DNA of 26,191 nt from a virus. This document shows positions 11,060 to 19,765 of this stretch, piece by piece (the first letter of the stretch is position 1; each line of letters starts with the position of its first letter). The DNA lies in the IMG/VR virus record IMGVR_UViG_3300025168_000574, positions 1 through 26,191 of that record. One strand, written 5' to 3'. The notes below the pieces were generated by a model that saw nothing but the letters and a program-made list of their open reading frames with translations, was not told where the DNA came from and ran no database searches. The position numbers were made by a program, and so were the translations under genes.

Positions 11060-12625
11060 ATGCCAACATATAAGAAGAGCCCAGAAGGGGTTGTTGCATT
11101 GGTTAAAAGGTTTGAAGTAGCCAAACAACATCGTTCTTCATGGGAGTCACATTGGAAAGAGTGTTATGAATATGCTCTTCCACAAAGAGAGGTATTTGGA
11201 GAGCATGCTGGAGGTGCTAAAAAGAATACTAAGATATATGATTCAACAGCATTGATAGGTGTTCAAAGGTTTGCATCCAGACTTCAATCAACTTTAGTAC
11301 CACCATTTAAAAAATGGGCTAAGTTGTCTGCTGGCACAAGCATACCAAAAGAACAAGCTAATAACATTGATAAGCAACTAGAAGAAGTTACTAATACTTT
11401 GTTTAGTTATATCAACACAAGCAATCTAGCTACTGAAGCTCACGAATCATTTCTTGATCTAGCTGTAGGAACTGGAGCATTACTTCTTAACGAAGGTGAA
11501 GGTGATGATCTATTAAAGTTTACAGCTGTTCCTTTAAAAGAGTTATTAATTGAGGATGGCCCAATGGGTTCAGTTGAAACAGTCTTTAGATTGCATTCAC
11601 ATCCAGCTCGTAACATTAAACAAATATGGAAGAAAGGCAAATGTTCACCAGCTGTTATGGAAATGCTTGAAAGCAAACCAGATACTTTAGTTAGTATTAT
11701 TGAAGCAACTGTTTACAATCCTGATAAGAAACATTATGAATATGTCATTATCGAAGAGAAAAGTAAACACGTTATCTTTGAAGACTACTTTGAAGTTTCA
11801 CCATGGATTGTATTTCGTTGGTCTAAGGTAGCTGGAGAAAGATATGGTCGTGGCCCTATCATGACAGCACTGCCTGATATTAAGACAGCTAATGAAGTTG
11901 TTAAGTTTGTACTAAAGAATGCTGAGAAAGAAATCATCGGAGTTTATACAGCTGTTGATGATGGCGTTCTTAATCCTTGGACAGTAAACATTAAGTCTGG
12001 AGCAGTTATACCAGTAGCAGCTGAAGGTTCATTGTCACCATTACAATCTGGTGGTAACTTTAATGTTAGTGAGTTAATACTCCAAGACCTTAGAGAGAAC
12101 ATCAAGAAGGCTTTGTTTCATGACCAGCTTGGCCCAATGGAAGGCCCAACTAAATCAGCTACTGAAGTATCAATCAGACAACAAGAGTTAATGTCAGACA
12201 TTGGTTCATCGTTTGGTAGATTGCAGATGGAGTTTATTAACAAACTTATTAGAAGAGCAATAGATATTCTTGCACGAAATGGTAAGGTAGCACCAATTAA
12301 AGTTGGTGATCAGTTAGTAGATATAAAAGTTATCTCACCATTAGCTCAACAACAGGATATGGATGAAGTTAATAAGTTAGCTCAGTTTGTTCAATTTGCC
12401 ATGATGGTAGGTGAAGATGCTGTGAGAGTTGGACTTGATCTTGAAGCATTCCCAGAGCATATTGGTAAGTTACTTGGTGTCAATCCTGATCTTATTAGAG
12501 ATAAGAACGAGAGAGATGCTATGAAGCAGCAGATGCAAGAAGAGGCAGCAATGGCTCAAGCAGCAGAAGCAGCAGCTAACAACCCAGAAATGGCCCAACA
12601 AATGATGGGGCAAATGAGTGGTTGA
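11060..12625 (+). CDS. Portal (head-tail connector) protein, T7 gp8-like
   Basis: 521 residues, close to the length of T7 gp8. Typical features: VKRFEVAKQHRSSWESHWKE at the start; YDSTALIGVQRFASRLQSTL with PPFKKWAKL; DLAVGTGALLLNEG; SPWIVFRWSKVAGERYGRGP; FHDQLGPMEGPTKSATEVSI before the long helix; and a Gln/Met/Ala-rich tail. Forms the ring at the vertex through which DNA is packaged and to which the short tail attaches. It precedes the scaffold and capsid genes as in T7-like virion modules. The last 8 bases overlap the next gene. Confidence 0.92.
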   Translation: MPTYKKSPEGVVALVKRFEVAKQHRSSWESHWKECYEYALPQREVFGEHAGGAKKNTKIYDSTALIGVQRFASRLQSTLVPPFKKWAKLSAGTSIPKEQANNIDKQLEEVTNTLFSYINTSNLATEAHESFLDLAVGTGALLLNEGEGDDLLKFTAVPLKELLIEDGPMGSVETVFRLHSHPARNIKQIWKKGKCSPAVMEMLESKPDTLVSIIEATVYNPDKKHYEYVIIEEKSKHVIFEDYFEVSPWIVFRWSKVAGERYGRGPIMTALPDIKTANEVVKFVLKNAEKEIIGVYTAVDDGVLNPWTVNIKSGAVIPVAAEGSLSPLQSGGNFNVSELILQDLRENIKKALFHDQLGPMEGPTKSATEVSIRQQELMSDIGSSFGRLQMEFINKLIRRAIDILARNGKVAPIKVGDQLVDIKVISPLAQQQDMDEVNKLAQFVQFAMMVGEDAVRVGLDLEAFPEHIGKLLGVNPDLIRDKNERDAMKQQMQEEAAMAQAAEAAANNPEMAQQMMGQMSG

Positions 12626-12857
12626 GCATAAAGACCTAGACGCAATGATAGCAAAGCTATTTAAAACTCCTGATGGTAAGAAGGTTTTAAACCATTGGGA
12701 GGAGCGTTATATTAAAGCACCTGTCTGTATACCTACTCAGCCAGCTGAACAAGGCTATTACAGAGAGGGGCAAAACAGTGTTATACGTACTATACAAAAT
12801 GCCATAAAACGTAGAGAGAATGGCGATTATTTACCTAGAGGAGTCAACAATGAGTGA
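12618..12857 (+). CDS. Bbp19-like phage protein
   Basis: 79 residues from a GTG start at 12618, in the end of the portal gene. LFKTPDGKKVLNHWEERYIK, then YYREGQNSVIRTIQNAIKRR resembles the Bbp19-like domain found in short-tailed phages near portal and scaffold genes (FxTpdGkrVL... YreGqrsv). Role unknown; it may be a minor morphogenesis factor. The Shine-Dalgarno and start of the scaffold gene lie inside its end. Confidence 0.75.
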   Translation: MVEHKDLDAMIAKLFKTPDGKKVLNHWEERYIKAPVCIPTQPAEQGYYREGQNSVIRTIQNAIKRRENGDYLPRGVNNE

Positions 12858-13608
12858 AGAAAGTATATTAAGTGAGCAAGAAGTACCTGAAGAAACAACA
12901 ACAGAAGCTGTAACTGAAACAACCGAAACAACTGAAGCAGCCCCTGAAGGCTGGATGATGAGTGATGAAGTTAAAGGTGAAGGTGATGTACCAGAATGGT
13001 TTAAGACAGGAAAATATAAAACAGTAGCTGATCAAGCAAAAGCTTATGCTGGATTAGAATCTAAGTTAGGAGCATTTACTGGTGCACCTGATGATGGTTA
13101 TAAAGTAGAACTACCTGAAGGAATGGATGGTGAGCTAATATCAACTGAAGACCCAATGTTAGTTAGCTTTAATGAATGGGCTGCTGAAGCTGGACTATCA
13201 CAAGAAAAGCATACAGAGCTTATGGGTATTTATTTTAATGGCATGGTAGATTCTGTACCATCTGTTGAAGATGAAATAAAAAGAATTGGTAAAGATGCAC
13301 CACAAAGAATTAATGATTTTACTTCTTGGGCTAAAACTAATTTTGATGAAGCTGAATACCAAGCATTAGAAACTTTAGTTACAACAGCTGAAGGTTTCAA
13401 TGTGTTAGAGAAAATGCGTGGTATGTTAAGAGAAACAGATGTAGCAGCACCTAGCAGTAATACAACAATTGATAGTACTACTAAAGAAGCGTTGTATGAA
13501 TTAGTTGCTGATCCTAAATATCAAGAGTCACCATCGTTTAGAAAAGAAGTTGATGCAAAGTTTGAAGCGTTCTTTGGCAAACAAGCACAAAATGAAATAA
13601 GACAGTGA
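12850..13608 (+). CDS. Scaffolding protein
   Basis: 252 residues, highly acidic N-terminus (MSEESILSEQEVPEETTTEA), then GDVPEWFKTGKYKTVADQAK, LGAFTGAPDDGYKVELPEGM and a helical C-terminal region, the composition and order of capsid assembly (T7 gp9-like) scaffolds in this phage group. It would direct shell assembly and leave before DNA fills the head. The start at 12850 has AGAGGAG six bases upstream; an ATG at 12820 lies in frame but before this ribosome site and adds an unconserved stretch. The stop overlaps a further small gene (GTGA). Confidence 0.85.
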   Translation: MSEESILSEQEVPEETTTEAVTETTETTEAAPEGWMMSDEVKGEGDVPEWFKTGKYKTVADQAKAYAGLESKLGAFTGAPDDGYKVELPEGMDGELISTEDPMLVSFNEWAAEAGLSQEKHTELMGIYFNGMVDSVPSVEDEIKRIGKDAPQRINDFTSWAKTNFDEAEYQALETLVTTAEGFNVLEKMRGMLRETDVAAPSSNTTIDSTTKEALYELVADPKYQESPSFRKEVDAKFEAFFGKQAQNEIRQ

Positions 13609-13784
13609 AGTATGACATTGACTATGTGTTAGATGCAGTAAAAGAACTTCAATATAGGTCTGAAGTGCATGGTCAATTTATGAAACATCATTCAATGTAT
13701 GTAACCCTAGAGCTATTAAAACTCTGGGGTTTCAAGCAAGTCTATGTTAATGAAGCAGTAATACAAAATAAAAATACAAAATAA
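13605..13784 (+). CDS. Hypothetical protein, 59 residues (GTG start)
   Basis: A short frame from GTG at 13605, overlapping the scaffold stop (GTGA), to TAA at 13784. Sequence starts VKYDIDYVLDAVKELQYRSE; coding-like, with no rare clusters, helical (MKHHSMYVTLELLKLWGFKQ). Its size, coupling and place between scaffold and capsid suggest a real gene. Not recognised. It contains a weak hairpin (CCC-t-AGAG/CTCTGGG) without a T tract. Confidence 0.6.
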   Translation: MKYDIDYVLDAVKELQYRSEVHGQFMKHHSMYVTLELLKLWGFKQVYVNEAVIQNKNTK

Positions 13785-13948
13785 CGTGGTATCTTGATTG
13801 TAAGTTGTTATACTACGCCTATCGGACACTCTTGTCTAAGACCCGAAATCAAAAAAGTCAAGCAGCTTGTAAAAATTGCTAGATTCAGCCCGATTTCGGA
13901 AACCTGAATTGAACACAGAAAATTTAATTTAATTTAGGAGAAAGACAA
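13785..13948 (+). promoter_or_regulatory. Capsid gene promoter and structured leader
   Basis: 164 bases without a gene. TTGTTATACT contains an extended -10 (TG, one base, TATACT at 13809-13814), with transcription expected near 13821. The leader then has GACA/TGTC (13825-13836) within TCGG/CCGA (13822-13825 with 13843-13846), CCGAAATC/GATTTCGG (13843-13850, 13892-13899) and ATTCAG/CTGAAT (13883-13888, 13904-13909). The last two are mutually exclusive. AGGAG precedes the capsid ATG. Confidence 0.55.
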
Positions 13949-14764
13949 ATGTCTATCAGTCTATCAAGTGCAGCTTCAGCTCAATTCGATGCAGAAGTAA
14001 AGCACGCTTTCCAGACAGCTGGAAAACTCCGTAGTGCAGTTCGTTTAAGAACTGGTGTTGTTGGTGATACATACAACTTCCGTACTATGGGTAAAGGTTT
14101 GGCTAATCAAAAAGCTAGTCAAACAGATGTAACACCTATGGACATCTCACACGCTAAAGTAGCAGCAACCCTACAAAACTGGGTAGCTGGTGAATACACT
14201 GACGTGTTTGATGCAGCAGAAGTAAACTTTGATGAAAGAAGAGAGCTTGCAGAAACTATTGCTGGTGCAATGGGTCGTAGAGCAGATCAACTAATTGTTG
14301 ACGCTATGAGTGCTGGTTCAACTATTTCTCATGGTTCTGCTGGTTTAACAGTAGCAAAACTAACAACAGCTTCAAAGACGTTGAATGACAACGGAGTACC
14401 GTCAACTGACCGTATTCTTTTGACTTCAGCTGAAGGTATTGAAGACTTGTTAGGTGAAGAGAAAGCAACTTCAGCAGATTATGCAACATTGCGTGCATTG
14501 ATGTCTGGTGAGATAAACACTTTTATGGGTTTCAATGTCGTAATGATGGAAACTCGTGCTGAAGGTGGTCTTGCTAAGTCAGGCTCTACTCGTGACTGCT
14601 TCGCTTTCCATAAGTCATCTATCGGTTGTGCAATCGGTCTTGATATTTCAACGGAAGTTAACTACATTCCAGAGAAAACTTCATGGCTTTCTTTAGGCAA
14701 ATACAAAGCTGGTGCTGTCACTATTGACACTGCTGGAATAGTAAAAGTCGAAATCACTGAATAA
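13949..14764 (+). CDS. Major capsid protein
   Basis: 271 residues. MSISLSSAASAQFDAEVKHA, then VVGDTYNFRTMGKGLANQKA, NWVAGEYTDVFDAAEVNFDE, MGRRADQLIVDAMSA and a C-terminal strand-rich part (INTFMGFNVVMMETRAEG, SLGKYKAGAVTIDTAGIVKV) fit the capsid proteins of short-tailed marine phages, probably HK97 fold. It follows the scaffold gene and has its own probable promoter and a strong AGGAG, as expected for the most abundant virion protein. A strong terminator follows the next small gene. Confidence 0.88.
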   Translation: MSISLSSAASAQFDAEVKHAFQTAGKLRSAVRLRTGVVGDTYNFRTMGKGLANQKASQTDVTPMDISHAKVAATLQNWVAGEYTDVFDAAEVNFDERRELAETIAGAMGRRADQLIVDAMSAGSTISHGSAGLTVAKLTTASKTLNDNGVPSTDRILLTSAEGIEDLLGEEKATSADYATLRALMSGEINTFMGFNVVMMETRAEGGLAKSGSTRDCFAFHKSSIGCAIGLDISTEVNYIPEKTSWLSLGKYKAGAVTIDTAGIVKVEITE

Positions 14765-14776
14765 TAGGAGTTAATT

Positions 14777-15055
14777 ATGGCATTTAGTGCATCAACATTC
14801 GCAAGAATGACAACATCAGCAAACAGTGGAATCCCATGCATGTGGGGTTACTCAACAACTGATGCAACAGCAGTAGTAGACTCAGCTGGTTACTTTAATG
14901 CAGTAGCTGGTGACGTTCAAGTTGGCGATATAATTATGGCTAATACTTCAACTGGTGGTACGTTGGCAGCAGCGTTCTACTTAGTTTCTGCAAATAGTGG
15001 AACAGTAGTTGACGTTAATGACGCTTTAGTTATCAACGCAACTGACTCTGACTAA
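14777..15055 (+). CDS. Probable head decoration or minor capsid protein
   Basis: 92 residues, MAFSASTFARMTTSANSGIP, then STTDATAVVDSAGYFNAVAG, DVQVGDIIMANTSTGGTLAA. Ala/Thr/Ser-rich beta protein of a type I recall directly after the capsid gene in marine phages (FxxSTF, TTxDAxxxVDxxGYFN, VGDxI). A surface decoration role is inferred from position and composition. AGGAG lies six bases before the ATG. Co-transcribed with the capsid; a terminator follows eight bases after the stop. Confidence 0.7.
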   Translation: MAFSASTFARMTTSANSGIPCMWGYSTTDATAVVDSAGYFNAVAGDVQVGDIIMANTSTGGTLAAAFYLVSANSGTVVDVNDALVINATDSD

Positions 15056-15062
15056 ATAGGTT

Positions 15063-15085
15063 AAGCCCCTTCGGGGGCTTTTCTT
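15063..15085 (+). terminator. Rho-independent terminator after capsid module
   Basis: AAGCCCC (15063-15069), loop TTCG, GGGGCTT (15074-15080), then TTCTT. The stem is perfect with an ultra-stable tetraloop. It sits between the decoration-like gene and the tail-tube gene, whose ATG is only five bases after the T tract, so tail genes must be reached by read-through. Confidence 0.92.
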
Positions 15086-15090
15086 ACTAT

Positions 15091-15660
15091 ATGGCAGTTA
15101 AAAACTATACATCCATTGATCTAGCATCTAATGCATTATTGCTGATTGGTGAAGAAACAATATCATCCTTTACAGATGATTCAACAGCAGCATTAATAGC
15201 TGCAAACTTATACGAGCTCACTTATGAATCCTTACTAACTTTACATCCTTGGCGATTTGCATCAACTAAGTCTACACTTTCAAGATTAACAGCTTCACCA
15301 GTTAATGAATGGACATATGCATATCAATTACCAACAGATTTCTTAGTGGCTCAACATATAGACGATGCTAATGCAAGCTATCAAATATATGGTGATAAAT
15401 TATTTACAAACAACACGTCTGTTGTATTGGACTATACCTTCAAACCAGATGAATCCTTTTTGCCAGCTTACTTTGCTGAATTGCTAGAATATAGATTAGC
15501 AGCAGTGTTTGCTATTCCTATCACCGAGAGTACGACAAAAGGTGATTACTATTCGACACTAGGTGAAAGGCAACTAGCCAAAGCGAAGACTATTGACTCT
15601 CAGATGACACCATCGAGTGCTCCAGCTGGCAATTCATCTTTAATTAATTTCAGAGGCTAA
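15091..15660 (+). CDS. Tail tubular protein A (T7 gp11-like)
   Basis: 189 residues, close to T7 gp11 length. SIDLASNALLLIGEETISSF, then ANLYELTYESLLTLHPWRFA, WTYAYQLPTDFLVAQHIDD and YFAELLEYRLAAVFAIPITE are the conserved segments of the adaptor ring that joins portal to nozzle. The ATG follows the terminator at once and no clear Shine-Dalgarno is seen. Its stop abuts the next ATG with no gap. Confidence 0.88.
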   Translation: MAVKNYTSIDLASNALLLIGEETISSFTDDSTAALIAANLYELTYESLLTLHPWRFASTKSTLSRLTASPVNEWTYAYQLPTDFLVAQHIDDANASYQIYGDKLFTNNTSVVLDYTFKPDESFLPAYFAELLEYRLAAVFAIPITESTTKGDYYSTLGERQLAKAKTIDSQMTPSSAPAGNSSLINFRG

Positions 15661-17643
15661 ATGTCAAAGGTCTCTATTGCACAAACACAATTTACGTCTG
15701 GTGAATTAGACCCAAGATTAGCAGCTCGTTATGATTATGATGGCTATTACAAAGGAGCAGAAACATTAACTAATGTTATTTGTTTAAGTCAAGGTGGCGT
15801 GAAAAGAAGAGGAGGCATGAAATATATAAGTGCCCATACAGAAAACGCTGCACGTTTTGTTACCTTTGAGTTTAATGTCACACAAACATATTTACTAGTA
15901 TTCACAGCTTCCAAAATGTATGTTTATAAAGATGGTGTTAAACAAACAGGTTTAAACGGTTCAGGTAATGACTATATAGCAACACCTTATAACGCAACAC
16001 AAATTAAAGAATTAAATGTTACTCAGTCAGCTGATACTTTAATTATTGTTCATAATGCATATGCTCCAAGAAGTGTAGTTAGAGGTGGTTCGCATTCTAC
16101 TTGGACACTTTCTACAATTACATTTCCATACCAACCAACTTTTGATTTTGATCAAAACTATGACAGTAGTACATTTGCAATAGGCAGTGGTTTTAATGCA
16201 ATTGGTGGTGACGTAACAGTTACTTGTAATCAAGCAAGCAAAATTACCTCTAGTCATGTAGGTGGATTGTTTGAAGGCAATGGTGGTGTTATAAGAATTG
16301 AGTCAGTTAATACATCAGCTAAAACAATTACAGGAAAACTTTTAAAAGAGTTTATAAATCAAAACACCTTAGATGGTGTTGACGTTAGTTTAGAAGAACC
16401 AGTTTGGTCAGATGCTAAAGGTTATCCAGCTACTGTTACTTTCCATGAGTCAAGATTATGGATGGGTAATTCAACTAAAAGACCTCAAACATTATGGGGT
16501 AGTGTCATTGGTGAGTTCTTTAATTTTGATAGAGGTGTTGGTGGTGATGATGAATCAATTGACATTACATTAGACACAGACCAAGTTAACGCAATTTTTC
16601 ATCTTGTCTCTGGTAGGCATTTACAGATTTTTACATCTGGTGGTGAGTTTTTTATTCCTGACTCACCTATTAAACCTTCAGCAGTACGTGTTTCAAGACA
16701 AACAAGATATGGTGTATTAAAAAATGTTCGCCCAATTAATACTGATGGTGCGACTATGTTTATACAAAGGAACGGTAAGCAAGTGCGTGAGTTTATATTC
16801 ACATACACTGAAGCGTCTTATGTCTCCTCTGAGGTGAACTTGCTTGCCCCTCATATAATGGGGAGTGGTCTGCCAAAAGCCATGGCTAGTCAAACAGGTG
16901 ATGTTAACAACGAAGGTAACTATCTATTTGTAGTTAACAATGATGGCACTATGGGCGTGTTTAATACCAACCGAGCTGAAAAAGTTATGGCTTGGACTAA
17001 ATTTAAAACTGATGGCCTCATTCAAGATGTAGCAGTTGTAGAAGATGTGGTTTATATCTGGGTAGAAAGAACTCTAGGTGGTTCTACTAAATACCTTATT
17101 GAAGCTTTAGATGAGAACAACTTTACTGATTCTTCTGTAAGAAAATCTCAGTCTTCATCAGCAACAGTAACTGGTCTAAATCATTTAGATGGAAAAGAAT
17201 GTCGTGTTCGAGCTAACTCATTAGCTACAGCTAGTGGTGGCAAAACTAATACAGTAATGGCTAATGCTACTCCTTCAAGTGGCAGTGTTACATTGAATAG
17301 AGTAGTCACTGATGTTGAAGTTGGTATTAATTTTGACGTAACAATTAAAACAATGCCTTCAGCTATAAGTCTGCAAAGTGGGCCAGTTAGTGTTAAGAAA
17401 AGAAGAATATCAAAAGTATCAGCACAGCTGCATGAGTCAAGTGGCTTAAAGATTAATGGCAAAGTTGTTCCAAACAAAAATCTAGGTGCAAATGTTTTAG
17501 GTAAAGCTCCAGAAATATTTACAGGAATTAGAACTCTTCCAATATTAGGTTATTCAAAGACAGCACAAGTCACAGTTACTCAGACTGATCCATTGCCTTT
17601 GACTTTATTAGGTTTAACAATTGAATTACAGGTAACAGGATAA
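15661..17643 (+). CDS. Tail tubular protein B / nozzle (T7 gp12-like)
   Basis: 660 residues. The N-terminus QTQFTSGELDPRLAARYDYD, GYYKGAETLTNVICLSQGGV, KRRGGMKYI is a familiar signature of nozzle proteins in short-tailed phages. The body is beta-rich with repeated strand segments (RLWMGNSTKRPQTLWGS, QIFTSGGEFFIPDSPIKPSA, GVFNTNRAEKVMAWTKFKTD) as in a propeller. It closes the tail tube before infection and binds fibres. Somewhat shorter than T7 gp12. TAATG overlap with the next gene. Confidence 0.85.
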   Translation: MSKVSIAQTQFTSGELDPRLAARYDYDGYYKGAETLTNVICLSQGGVKRRGGMKYISAHTENAARFVTFEFNVTQTYLLVFTASKMYVYKDGVKQTGLNGSGNDYIATPYNATQIKELNVTQSADTLIIVHNAYAPRSVVRGGSHSTWTLSTITFPYQPTFDFDQNYDSSTFAIGSGFNAIGGDVTVTCNQASKITSSHVGGLFEGNGGVIRIESVNTSAKTITGKLLKEFINQNTLDGVDVSLEEPVWSDAKGYPATVTFHESRLWMGNSTKRPQTLWGSVIGEFFNFDRGVGGDDESIDITLDTDQVNAIFHLVSGRHLQIFTSGGEFFIPDSPIKPSAVRVSRQTRYGVLKNVRPINTDGATMFIQRNGKQVREFIFTYTEASYVSSEVNLLAPHIMGSGLPKAMASQTGDVNNEGNYLFVVNNDGTMGVFNTNRAEKVMAWTKFKTDGLIQDVAVVEDVVYIWVERTLGGSTKYLIEALDENNFTDSSVRKSQSSSATVTGLNHLDGKECRVRANSLATASGGKTNTVMANATPSSGSVTLNRVVTDVEVGINFDVTIKTMPSAISLQSGPVSVKKRRISKVSAQLHESSGLKINGKVVPNKNLGANVLGKAPEIFTGIRTLPILGYSKTAQVTVTQTDPLPLTLLGLTIELQVTG

Positions 17644-18053
17644 TGCAAGTAATCGGAGCAATGGCCCAAATAGCAGCATCACAACAAGCTGCATCAGCAC
17701 ATCGAGCATCAGGTGAAGCAGAGGCACAAGCACTTAGAGATAAGGCTGAAAGTGCAGAAAGTGCAGCTAAAGACAGAGAGCTTACACGCTTAGTACAATT
17801 AAGAAAAGTGAGAGCAGCACAAAGAGCTTATTGGTCAACCTCTGGCGTTGATTCATTTACTGGTTCACCAACTATTGTTGCTGCAAGGTCTTATGAAATG
17901 TTTGAACTAGATCAAGGTGCTGATCTTATTAATACTAGACAACAAATACGTACTTACAACAACTCAGCAGATGCAGCTGTTCGCATTGGTCGAATTAGAG
18001 CAAGAAGCTCAATACTCGGTGGAGTTATGGGTGCTGCAAACACAATGGTTTAA
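17643..18053 (+). CDS. Internal virion protein (T7 gp14-like)
   Basis: 136 residues. Begins MQVIGAMAQIAASQQAASAH, with a long Ala/Gln/Glu helix (EAQALRDKAESAESAAKDRE), then LRKVRAAQRAYWSTSGVDSF and TGSPTIVAARSY, typical of the small ejection protein family. It would be injected with the DNA and form part of the trans-envelope channel. The start overlaps the upstream stop by one base. Confidence 0.8.
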   Translation: MQVIGAMAQIAASQQAASAHRASGEAEAQALRDKAESAESAAKDRELTRLVQLRKVRAAQRAYWSTSGVDSFTGSPTIVAARSYEMFELDQGADLINTRQQIRTYNNSADAAVRIGRIRARSSILGGVMGAANTMV

Positions 18054-18055
18054 TA

Positions 18056-19765
18056 ATGGCAATACCAGAATACAACAGAACTGTACTTAGACAAACACAA
18101 GAGACAGATATGTCTGAAGCTAATGTTTATAAAGCATTGGCTCAAACCTTAGATAATTTTTCATCGCAGATAGGAAGTACTACTAGAAACTTAATGGCTA
18201 GTGAAAAAGCAAAACAAGCTGCTGAGTTAAAAGCTAACACCCTTGCTACTAAAACTTATCTGGATGGTAAAGAGGCAGACATTATTGAAGCAGCTCATAA
18301 AGCATCAATAAACAACCCTAATGATTATCAAGCCTATCTTGCTGAGTTTGATGCTCAAGCAAAAATATGGATGGATTACGAAGGCTTAGAAGGCATGGTT
18401 GGTGCATCAGCTGGTCTGAAAAGAATGATTGATCTAAAGAGACAAAAGTATGGTGAAAAACCTTATGAAGCTGAACAAAAGATTCTTAAAGAAAATGCTT
18501 ACAATGTTGCCAAGGTTAATTTAGTAGCAGATGTTGATGATTATGTTTATACAGCTGGTAGCTATATAGAACAATTTTATGACATGCCTATTGACGCTCA
18601 AATGTCTGATGATTTTGCTGATTATCAAGTTGAGACTTTGAAGCAGTGGCAAAAAATGACAGCTAAGATTAATGACTTAGTTACTGTCCATGATGTTGAT
18701 CCTGAAGTGGCTTTAGCTTTTGAAGAAAAAATGCAAACAAAATATCTTGTTGGCGTTGTTGGTAAACAGATTACAGAAGAAATTAATAACAACAATGGCG
18801 TAAATGCCTTATCTGAATTTTATACAAATCCAAACAAGTTCCTAAGAGATAGAAGTTATCTTGGTGCTTTAATACCTGAAGGCGTAAAAATATCTGAAGA
18901 GCTCAAACTAAGTATTTACGATGAGCTTAATGGCTATCTGGGTGACTTTGATAAAGCAGCTGCTGCAAAAGAAACTGAAGAAGATGAAGCCCTAGTAGAT
19001 TCTCAATTAGAAACTTATACTGCATTACTAGCTGGGTTACAAACTGGTGGTGAAATTAATGAACCTAATCTATACGATGCTTGGCGTGCTAATGACATAA
19101 ACGATACACAATACAGTGATTTGTTAGAAGCAATGGCAAGTAACAAATACTTTAAAGAGGATGAAACTATTAAATGGGATTTAACCCAAGATATGATAAA
19201 TCCAGAGCTGTCGCAAAAAGATAAGACTGCTTTAATTGCCGAAGAGTTAAGAAACAAAACAATATCAGGTGATTCAGCTGCGTCTTATTTAACAAAAGCA
19301 GTATCAGCAAGTAAAGTAACAGCTCAACCATTTTTTAGTCAAGCCAACTCAGCAATTGCCAAATCTTTTGGTGTGTCTGATTCTGGTATGTCTTTATTCC
19401 CATCATCAGGAATTAGTGAAGACGATTTAGTAAGAATGCGATTTGCTCAAGAAGAACTTTATCGAAGAGTTGAAGGGGGTGAAGAAGCAATTGAAATTTA
19501 TACTGAAATTATTAATAAATACAAAGCAGAAGATGACAAAGCAGAAAAACTACCATTAGGATCAGGCAGTAATCGTGATTGGAATGATTCGTATACTACA
19601 AAAGGTGGCTTTAATAGTTACTGGGTGGGTACTGTAGATAATGTCGATGGATATGCTACTCAGTTAAAGATAGGAGCTGATTTAGACGCTGGAATATTTA
19701 ATGAAGAAGAAGCTGAAAAATTAATTAAAGATTTAAGAGCTTATCTAAAAAAGGATATGGACTGA
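18056..19765 (+). CDS. Internal virion protein (T7 gp15-like position)
   Basis: 569 residues, nearly all helical, Ala/Glu/Lys rich. Early segment NLMASEKAKQAAELKANTLA, then a long region with repeated helices to a C-terminal SYTTKGGFNSYWVGTVDNVD. Assigned as the middle ejection protein because it lies between the gp14-like and gp16-like genes and has similar composition; direct sequence likeness to T7 gp15 is not obvious to me. No signal peptide. The TGA overlaps the next ATG (TGATG). Confidence 0.65.
   Translation: MAIPEYNRTVLRQTQETDMSEANVYKALAQTLDNFSSQIGSTTRNLMASEKAKQAAELKANTLATKTYLDGKEADIIEAAHKASINNPNDYQAYLAEFDAQAKIWMDYEGLEGMVGASAGLKRMIDLKRQKYGEKPYEAEQKILKENAYNVAKVNLVADVDDYVYTAGSYIEQFYDMPIDAQMSDDFADYQVETLKQWQKMTAKINDLVTVHDVDPEVALAFEEKMQTKYLVGVVGKQITEEINNNNGVNALSEFYTNPNKFLRDRSYLGALIPEGVKISEELKLSIYDELNGYLGDFDKAAAAKETEEDEALVDSQLETYTALLAGLQTGGEINEPNLYDAWRANDINDTQYSDLLEAMASNKYFKEDETIKWDLTQDMINPELSQKDKTALIAEELRNKTISGDSAASYLTKAVSASKVTAQPFFSQANSAIAKSFGVSDSGMSLFPSSGISEDDLVRMRFAQEELYRRVEGGEEAIEIYTEIINKYKAEDDKAEKLPLGSGSNRDWNDSYTTKGGFNSYWVGTVDNVDGYATQLKIGADLDAGIFNEEEAEKLIKDLRAYLKKDMD

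Noticed and set aside
13705-13732. Terminator inside the 59-residue gene (CCC-t-AGAG/CTCTGGG)
   Set aside because: The stem has a bulge and only three T residues follow; it lies within a likely coding frame.
16039-16257. Minus-strand open frame opposite the nozzle gene
   Set aside because: Antisense shadow; Cys/Thr-rich composition typical of non-coding frames.
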